Source: FEN-680 sp036781505 (GTDB lineage Bacteria; Actinomycetota; Geothermincolia; Fen-727; Anoxymicrobiaceae). Taken from it: a stretch of DNA of 8,894 nt. Location of the stretch: positions 1-8,894 of the forward strand of contig DAIQAV010000097.1 of NCBI GenBank assembly GCA_036781505.1, read 5' to 3'. Below, piece by piece: positions 4,971-8,894 of this stretch (the stretch's first letter is position 1; every line of letters begins with the position of its first letter). The position numbers and the translations under genes were made by a program. The notes beneath the pieces were generated by a model. That model ran no database searches. It saw only the letters and a program-made list of their open reading frames with translations, and was not told where the DNA came from.

Positions 4971-5222
4971 ATGGACAAGCAAGGCAAGATCCTGGGGATC
5001 CCGTTCGATTTCCGCAAGCCCACTTACGCGCGGATGAAGCAGCGCATGTGGAACCCGGAGGACGAGCGGATAATGGTGCCGAGGACCTATGGCATCGGCT
5101 GGACGGTCAACCTCTACCAGCTCAGGAAGCGCTCTCCTCTTGCTTTCTATGCGCTGCTGGCCTTGTTCTTCGGAAGCATAGCCTGGGAGGCCTGGAAGTT
5201 TTTCAAAAGTGAGCCCGACTGA
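4971..5222 (+). CDS. DUF5808-type small membrane protein, 83 aa
   Basis: A small membrane protein with the DUF5808 pattern: LGIPFDFRKPTYARMKQRMWNPEDERIMVPRTYGIGWTVNLY, i.e. residues 8-49, where the G-PFD--+PT, R-W-P-D-R and G-GWT-N-Y positions are the recognisable ones. The function of this family is unknown to me. A single transmembrane helix (about residues 58-76, LAFYALLALFFGSIAW) follows, with Arg/Lys before it and a short Lys-rich tail after it. GGAGG (4961-4965) lies 5 nt before the ATG at 4971, which I prefer to the ATG at 4968 (2 nt). It begins 30 nt after the thioredoxin stop in the same direction, so the two are probably one operon. It ends 12 nt before the convergent flavodoxin gene, with no room for a terminator. 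Confidence 0.85.
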   Translation: MDKQGKILGIPFDFRKPTYARMKQRMWNPEDERIMVPRTYGIGWTVNLYQLRKRSPLAFYALLALFFGSIAWEAWKFFKSEPD

Positions 5223-5234
5223 GGGCCACCCCGG

Positions 5235-5732
5235 CTACAGCTTGTCGACCACTTTCCGCGCGAACGCGCGCGCTTTCTCGAGCCTGGACTCGTCAGGCTG
5301 GCCCTTGGTCAGCGGCGCGGCCTCGCCGAACTCGCGCAGCTTGGGGTCGTCGCTCTTCAACAGGAAGTCGACCACTGCCGGGTTGACCTCGCCCTGGCAG
5401 TTGAAGACGCCCACCACCTCGGCGCCTGAGGCCGCGTGCCTGGCCTTCTCCATCCACGTCTGGACGTCGTCGTGCTCATCGGGCGCCCCGTGGGTGATGA
5501 AGATCGCGATCCTGGAGCCGGCGGTATGCTTCTCCAGGAACTCGCGCGCCTTGGGGTTCGGCCCGAAGGCGTTGATCGGAAAACCGACGAAGATGAGGTC
5601 GTAGCCCTCGAGCCCCTCGGTCACTCCCGAGACCTCCTTGATCTCTTTCTCCTGGGGAAGCTCCTCGAAGATGGCATCGGCGACCTTCCTGGTGTTTCCC
5701 GTGTTCGATACGTAAGTGACCAGCGTTCGCAT
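5235..5732 (-). CDS. Flavodoxin-family protein, 165 aa
   Basis: A cytoplasmic FMN-binding electron carrier of flavodoxin fold. The phosphate-binding loop is near the N-terminus, SNTGNTRKVA (residues 9-18), which matches the (S/T)xTGxT pattern. The strands VGFPINAFG (about 49-57) and AIFITHGAPDEHD (about 75-87) fit the two FMN isoalloxazine-contacting loops. The length of 165 residues is normal for a short-to-long-chain flavodoxin. The start ATG is certain, with AGGAGGT upstream at the usual distance. It is the last gene of a minus-strand operon, 22 nt after the double-cluster Fe-S protein. This pairing suggests that the flavodoxin donates electrons to, or takes them from, that Fe-S protein. 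The exact partner is inferred. It does not match a named flavodoxin enough to give a gene symbol. Confidence 0.9.
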   Translation of the reverse strand: MRTLVTYVSNTGNTRKVADAIFEELPQEKEIKEVSGVTEGLEGYDLIFVGFPINAFGPNPKAREFLEKHTAGSRIAIFITHGAPDEHDDVQTWMEKARHAASGAEVVGVFNCQGEVNPAVVDFLLKSDDPKLREFGEAAPLTKGQPDESRLEKARAFARKVVDKL

Positions 5733-5754
5733 ACCAGGACCTCCTGTTTTTGTG

Positions 5755-6468
5755 TCATCCGGCGCGTCGGCCGTGGGGGCAGGCGGCGACGCACAGCCCG
5801 CAGACGCCCCAGCCCGTCTCCTCCCGTATCCGTTTCAGGTACGTCTCGCACGCCCGGGCGTCGTATCGCGCCTCCCGGGGCTCCTCTTCGCGGAACGCCC
5901 TTCCGGTGAAGGCCCCGATCGGACAGATTTCGACGCATTCGGCGCAGCTCCCGCAGGCTTCCTCCAGCGGTGAGCCGGTGGGCTGCAGCGGGGCGACCGT
6001 CAGCACGCTGGCCCACCGCGCCCTGGGACCCACCGTGGGCGTGACCAGCAGGCAGCTCTTGCCCACCCACCCCAGGCCGGCCAGGCGCGCGGCCATCTTG
6101 TTGGAGAACACGGCGCGGATTCCCACGTCGTCGTGGCGCTCGGCCGCGGTGATCGGCATGGCCTTCAGCCCCTCGCGCTGCAGGACTCCAGCGAGCCTGG
6201 AGGTCATCTCGTCGAGCCGGTTATTGATGACGTCGTAGCAGTGGCGCAGGTAACCGGTCGCAACGGCGAGCTCGTCGCGGTGCCCGGGCAGCAGGTCGAC
6301 TATCTCGTCCACCATCCTGATGCCGACCGAGATCGCGCGGTCATACTCCGCCAGCATCTCGCTGCCCTGCTCGACCACGACGCCTCGCACCGGCGAGAGG
6401 TCCGCTACCCCGTAGAAGTCGGCGCCGAGCTCTCCCGCGAGCCGCCTCAGCTCCGCGTCAAGGCCCAC
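5755..6468 (-). CDS. Double-[4Fe-4S] QueG-like protein, 237 aa
   Basis: A cytoplasmic Fe-S protein related to epoxyqueuosine reductase (QueG). Two ferredoxin-type motifs are near the C-terminus: Cys172, Cys175, Cys178 and Cys182 (CGSCAECVEICP), and Cys207 with Cys223, Cys226 and Cys230 (WGVCGLCVAACP). Before them is the QueG-like stretch AGLGWVGKSCLL (about 130-141). However, the VD-containing segment that precedes this in true QueG, holding its catalytic Asp, is not evident here (AVFSNKMAARLAGLGW), and the protein is about 100 residues shorter. It is therefore more likely a generic double-cluster reductase than a tRNA-modification enzyme. The start GTG at 6468 is chosen because GLDAELRRLAGELGADFYGVADLSP is the natural N-terminus, and the frame upstream of it overlaps another gene. 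The start overlaps the end of the small membrane protein by 11 nt, and the flavodoxin follows 22 nt later, so all three form one operon. Confidence 0.8.
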   Translation of the reverse strand: MGLDAELRRLAGELGADFYGVADLSPVRGVVVEQGSEMLAEYDRAISVGIRMVDEIVDLLPGHRDELAVATGYLRHCYDVINNRLDEMTSRLAGVLQREGLKAMPITAAERHDDVGIRAVFSNKMAARLAGLGWVGKSCLLVTPTVGPRARWASVLTVAPLQPTGSPLEEACGSCAECVEICPIGAFTGRAFREEEPREARYDARACETYLKRIREETGWGVCGLCVAACPHGRRAG

Positions 6469-6718
6469 TGCCGCCGACCCCCACCAGGTTGCCGTAGGAA
6501 TACCTGGACCGCGAGACGTGGACGGATACCAGGAAGCAATACGAGAAGTACACGCAGGTGGAGAACCCGGCCGCCCAGAACCACTCCACAAAGCCGCGGT
6601 AGTCACCCAGCCTGTCGGACCTGGATAGCGCCGCGTTGTAACCGAGCGTAAGCGATACTAGCACCAGTCCGAAGAGAACGGCCGATGCGCTTCCGGTGAC
6701 TGAGAATCCTGTCGTCAT
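6458..6718 (-). CDS. Small two-helix membrane protein, 86 aa
   Basis: A hypothetical small integral membrane protein, first gene of a minus-strand operon. Residues 9-30 (SASAVLFGLVLVSLTLGYNA) and about 46-66 (WFWAAGFSTCVYFSYCFLVSV) are hydrophobic enough to span the membrane, joined by a short Arg/Asp-rich loop. The C-terminus is polar and Gly-rich. The ATG is supported by AGGAG and AAGGTG elements within 20 nt upstream. Its last codons overlap the GTG start of the double-cluster Fe-S protein by 11 nt, which indicates coupled translation and supports its being real. It may anchor or partner the Fe-S/flavodoxin pair at the membrane; that is inference. I know no family for it. Its composition is less clearly coding than its neighbours, so confidence is moderate. 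Confidence 0.6.
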   Translation of the reverse strand: MTTGFSVTGSASAVLFGLVLVSLTLGYNAALSRSDRLGDYRGFVEWFWAAGFSTCVYFSYCFLVSVHVSRSRYSYGNLVGVGGSGP

Positions 6719-6812
6719 GAGCCCACCTTCTCCTGGCGCGACATACGCCGTATTCTATCCGACCGGCACGGAGGCGGCCAGACGGCCTCAAGCAGGCGAG
6801 GGCGGAAAGTCC

Positions 6813-6838
6813 GATATACTACAATATCTCCGTATTAT
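6813..6838 (+). promoter_or_regulatory. AT-rich -10-like cluster with a small palindrome in the divergent gap
   Basis: In otherwise GC-rich DNA, 6813-6828 reads GATAT-ACTACA-ATATC, a 5-bp inverted repeat. It contains TATACT (6815-6820) and TACAAT (6820-6825), with TATTAT at 6833-6838 just beyond. These are the only -10-like sequences in the 155-nt gap between the minus-strand membrane-protein operon and the glycosyltransferase. No convincing -35 is seen in either direction, so the start site and orientation are undecided. Confidence 0.35.
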
Positions 6839-6873
6839 GGTTCGTATTGCAATCTCGAGGACCTGGAAGTCGA

Positions 6874-8894
6874 GTGGCCAGAGACAGAAAGAACAACATC
6901 AAGCCCGCCGGCCCGGACATGGACGTCTGCTGGCACTCCACGCTCTCGCGCCCGCACGGGTACGCGATGATCAGCCGCAGCATGGTGCTCGCGCTCAGGG
7001 CCGCCGGCGTCAACCTCTCCTACGAGTACCTCTATGGCCCCGGCACGGTTTTCCCGGTGAGCGAGGAGAAGGACCTCGGCGACGAGCGCCTTAACGCTCT
7101 CGCCCGCAAGAAGTGCAAGAAGGACGGCACCCACGTCGTCTTCGGCCAGGGTGACGCCTTCGAGTACGTGAAGAGCGGGGTGGTCCGCTCTTCCTACAGG
7201 GTCGGCTACTCGATGCTCGAGGTCAGCGGGCTGCCGGAGGAATGGGTGCGGCAGGCCAACGAGATGGACGAGATATGGACGCCGAGCCCTTTCAACGTGC
7301 GGACGTTCCGGGACAGCGGAGTGAAGACGCCGATCTGCGTCATGCCGCTGGGGGTGGACACGGAGAACTTCGATCCCACGGTCGATGGCTTTTCCCCTGA
7401 GGACATCTTCACCTTTCTGAGCATATTCGAGTGGGGGGAGAGGAAGGCGCCGGAGATCCTGCTGAAGGCCTTCAACGAGACTTTCACCCGCGACGAACCC
7501 GTGGTCCTGGTTTGCAAGTACGACAACTACGACGAGGCGGTCGAGGTCATCATCGACATCGACGGCATGGACCTCGATCCCGAAGGCGGGCAGATAGTGT
7601 TCGTCGCCAACCAGCATGTGCCGTACGGCGAGCTGGCCCAGATGTACCGCTCGGCGGACTGCTTCGTGCTGCCGACCCGCGGCGAGGGCTGGGGGATGCC
7701 CATCCTCGAGGCCATGGCCTGCGGCATCCCGGTGATCGCGACCTACTGGAGCGCCCAGCAGACTTTCATGACGCAGGCCAACAGCTACCCTCTGCAGGTG
7801 AGCAAGCTCGTAAAGGCCAGGGCAAAGTGCCCCTACTACAAGGGGTTCAAGTGGGCCGAGCCGGACACCGGCCACCTCAAGAGCCTTTTGCGGCACGTCT
7901 ACGAGAATCCACAGGAGGCGCGCCAGAAGGGAGAGCGCGCCGCCGTCGACGCCCGCGAGAAGTGGTCCCTTCAGATGTGCGAGAGGAACATCCACGGCAG
8001 GCTCACCGAGATCGCTGAAGAGCGCACCACCAACGGCCGGTCTCAGGCGACCTGGATCCCCGAGGGTGTTTTCAAGCCGAGGATCGGGATAGACATATCT
8101 CGCGCCGTCGGCGAGCCGATCACCGGCGTGGGCCGCTCCTGCCTGACGATGCTGAAGTGCCTCGCGGACATGCCCGACGACGTGAACAGGTTCGAGTACC
8201 TGCTCCTTCCGGGCCTGGGCGACTTCGTCCATCCGCACTACCTGGAGAAATACTCGTTCGATGGGGTCGACGACCCCAGGTTCACTCTCTACCGGGGCCC
8301 GCTGCCGGCCTTCAGCAGCCGCGAGCACTACGTGCCCGGCCTGGACCTGGTCCACAGCACGGCCTACATGAAGCCGGACACGGAGGACGTCCCTCTGCTG
8401 GTCACGGTGCACGACCTCACCTTCCTGACGCACCCTTACTATCACACGCTGGAGAACGTCGACTTCTGCGTGGGTAACATGAACCGGGCCATCGCTTCCG
8501 ACTGCCACTTCATCGCCGTCTCCGAGAACACCAGGAAAGACATGATCGAGCACTACGGGATCGACTCCGAGAGGATATCCGTGGTGTACAACTCCATCGA
8601 GTCCGACGAGTTCAAGCGACTGCCCGCTCAGGCGGTGCGCGAAGCGCTGGCGAAGTACGAGCTGCCGGAGAGGTTCTTCCTGTCGGTCGGCAGCCTCGAG
8701 CCGCGCAAGAACCTGGAGACGGTGATAGCAGCGATGAGGCAGTACGACGGACCGGAGCCGCTCATCATCGCGGGAGCTTCCGGCTGGAAGAACGACGAGG
8801 TCTACGCGGCGATAGAGGAGAACAGCGAGAAGATAAAGCTGGTGGGATACATCCCGCAGGAGGAGCTGCCGCTCTTCTACAACGCGGCGCTGGC
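6874..8894 (+). CDS. Two-domain GT-B (GT4-type) glycosyltransferase, 3' end beyond window
   Basis: A large protein of at least 673 residues, still open at the window edge, made of two glycosyltransferases of the GT-B/GT4 class joined by a short linker. Unit 1 (about residues 15-385) has an N-lobe with HSTLSRPHGYAMISRSM, the lobe-crossing segment MPLGVDTENFDP (about 157-168), and the donor-site E-x7-E motif Glu271...Glu279 in RGEGWGMPILEAMACG. Unit 2 starts at about residue 403 (RIGIDIS) with a ligand-loop-like GEPITGVGRS, then VHDLTFLTHP (about 512-521), AVSENTRKDM (about 548-557), VVYNSIE, and SVGSLEPRKNLE (about 604-615), ending before its own E-x7-E motif. Sugar-nucleotide donor and acceptor are unknown; an exopolysaccharide, O-antigen or glycolipid role is typical. 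The start is GTG at 6874 with a weak GGAAG (6865-6869); TTG 6847 and ATG 6919 are alternatives. An opposite-strand frame across it is a shadow. Confidence 0.9.
   Translation, partial: MARDRKNNIKPAGPDMDVCWHSTLSRPHGYAMISRSMVLALRAAGVNLSYEYLYGPGTVFPVSEEKDLGDERLNALARKKCKKDGTHVVFGQGDAFEYVKSGVVRSSYRVGYSMLEVSGLPEEWVRQANEMDEIWTPSPFNVRTFRDSGVKTPICVMPLGVDTENFDPTVDGFSPEDIFTFLSIFEWGERKAPEILLKAFNETFTRDEPVVLVCKYDNYDEAVEVIIDIDGMDLDPEGGQIVFVANQHVPYGELAQMYRSADCFVLPTRGEGWGMPILEAMACGIPVIATYWSAQQTFMTQANSYPLQVSKLVKARAKCPYYKGFKWAEPDTGHLKSLLRHVYENPQEARQKGERAAVDAREKWSLQMCERNIHGRLTEIAEERTTNGRSQATWIPEGVFKPRIGIDISRAVGEPITGVGRSCLTMLKCLADMPDDVNRFEYLLLPGLGDFVHPHYLEKYSFDGVDDPRFTLYRGPLPAFSSREHYVPGLDLVHSTAYMKPDTEDVPLLVTVHDLTFLTHPYYHTLENVDFCVGNMNRAIASDCHFIAVSENTRKDMIEHYGIDSERISVVYNSIESDEFKRLPAQAVREALAKYELPERFFLSVGSLEPRKNLETVIAAMRQYDGPEPLIIAGASGWKNDEVYAAIEENSEKIKLVGYIPQEELPLFYNAAL

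Noticed and set aside
6458..6606. Longer versions of the Fe-S protein starting upstream of 6468
   Set aside because: The extra N-terminal residues are low-complexity and antisense-like, and they would overlap deeply with the small membrane protein. Homology-like sequence begins at the GTG at 6468.
6835..8553. A 572-codon open frame on the minus strand across the glycosyltransferase
   Set aside because: It is the antisense shadow of a high-GC gene: composition heavy in Val, Arg, His and Leu, no recognisable motif, while the plus strand has clear GT4 motifs throughout.

Overview
This 8.9-kb window is high-GC bacterial DNA. G/C-ending codons dominate, but ATA (Ile) and AGG (Arg) are used freely, which is unlike Streptomyces-type actinobacteria. 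Most genes have strong Shine-Dalgarno sites, two use TTG starts behind them, and the best promoters have sigma-70/sigma-A -10 boxes (TATACT, TATAAT, TACAAT). A cobalamin-dependent radical SAM enzyme, a QueG-like Fe-S protein with a flavodoxin, and a probable selenoprotein together suggest an anaerobic or microaerobic bacterium. A deep-branching, possibly subsurface or hot-spring, Actinomycetota lineage is my best guess. That is inference; no marker gene is present.

Layout. 1-1000: a hairpin-rich leader, a small lipoprotein gene with a terminator, then a single-RRM RNA-binding protein whose 5' leader contains a textbook intrinsic terminator upstream of its own ribosome binding site. 1077-2408: a B12-binding-domain radical SAM enzyme. 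2619-3101: a secreted Ala-rich helical protein with a terminator. 3200-3559 (minus): a double zinc-ribbon protein built by an internal 60-residue duplication, divergent from a stand-alone receiver-domain response regulator (3709-4086). The 149-bp gap between these two carries a TATAAT promoter and a 33-nt imperfect palindrome. 4254-5222: a zinc-ribbon/transmembrane/thioredoxin gene interrupted by one in-frame TGA, followed by a DUF5808 membrane protein. 6718-5235 (minus): a compact operon of a small two-helix membrane protein, a double-[4Fe-4S] QueG-like protein and a flavodoxin. 6874 to the end (plus): a large protein with two GT-B glycosyltransferase units, cut by the window edge.

The main discovery is at 4254-4940. 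The TGA at 4704-4706 lies exactly where the first, nucleophilic cysteine of the thioredoxin CxxC motif should be (T-U-P-A-C). The frame then continues through a complete thioredoxin fold with its cis-proline. TGA is the normal stop for seven other genes here. A small hairpin with a G in its apical loop begins 14 nt after the TGA, with its loop 19 nt away, as expected for a bacterial SECIS. The simplest reading is a membrane-anchored selenocysteine thioredoxin of 228 residues, which a standard gene caller would split into a truncated zinc-ribbon protein and a thioredoxin fragment.

The selenoprotein, the Fe-S protein and the flavodoxin suggest a thiol/electron-transfer neighbourhood. The lipoprotein, the Ala-rich exported protein and the glycosyltransferase concern the cell envelope. 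No gene-free stretch exceeds about 210 bases. No tRNA, rRNA, CRISPR array, insertion sequence or phage signature is seen.
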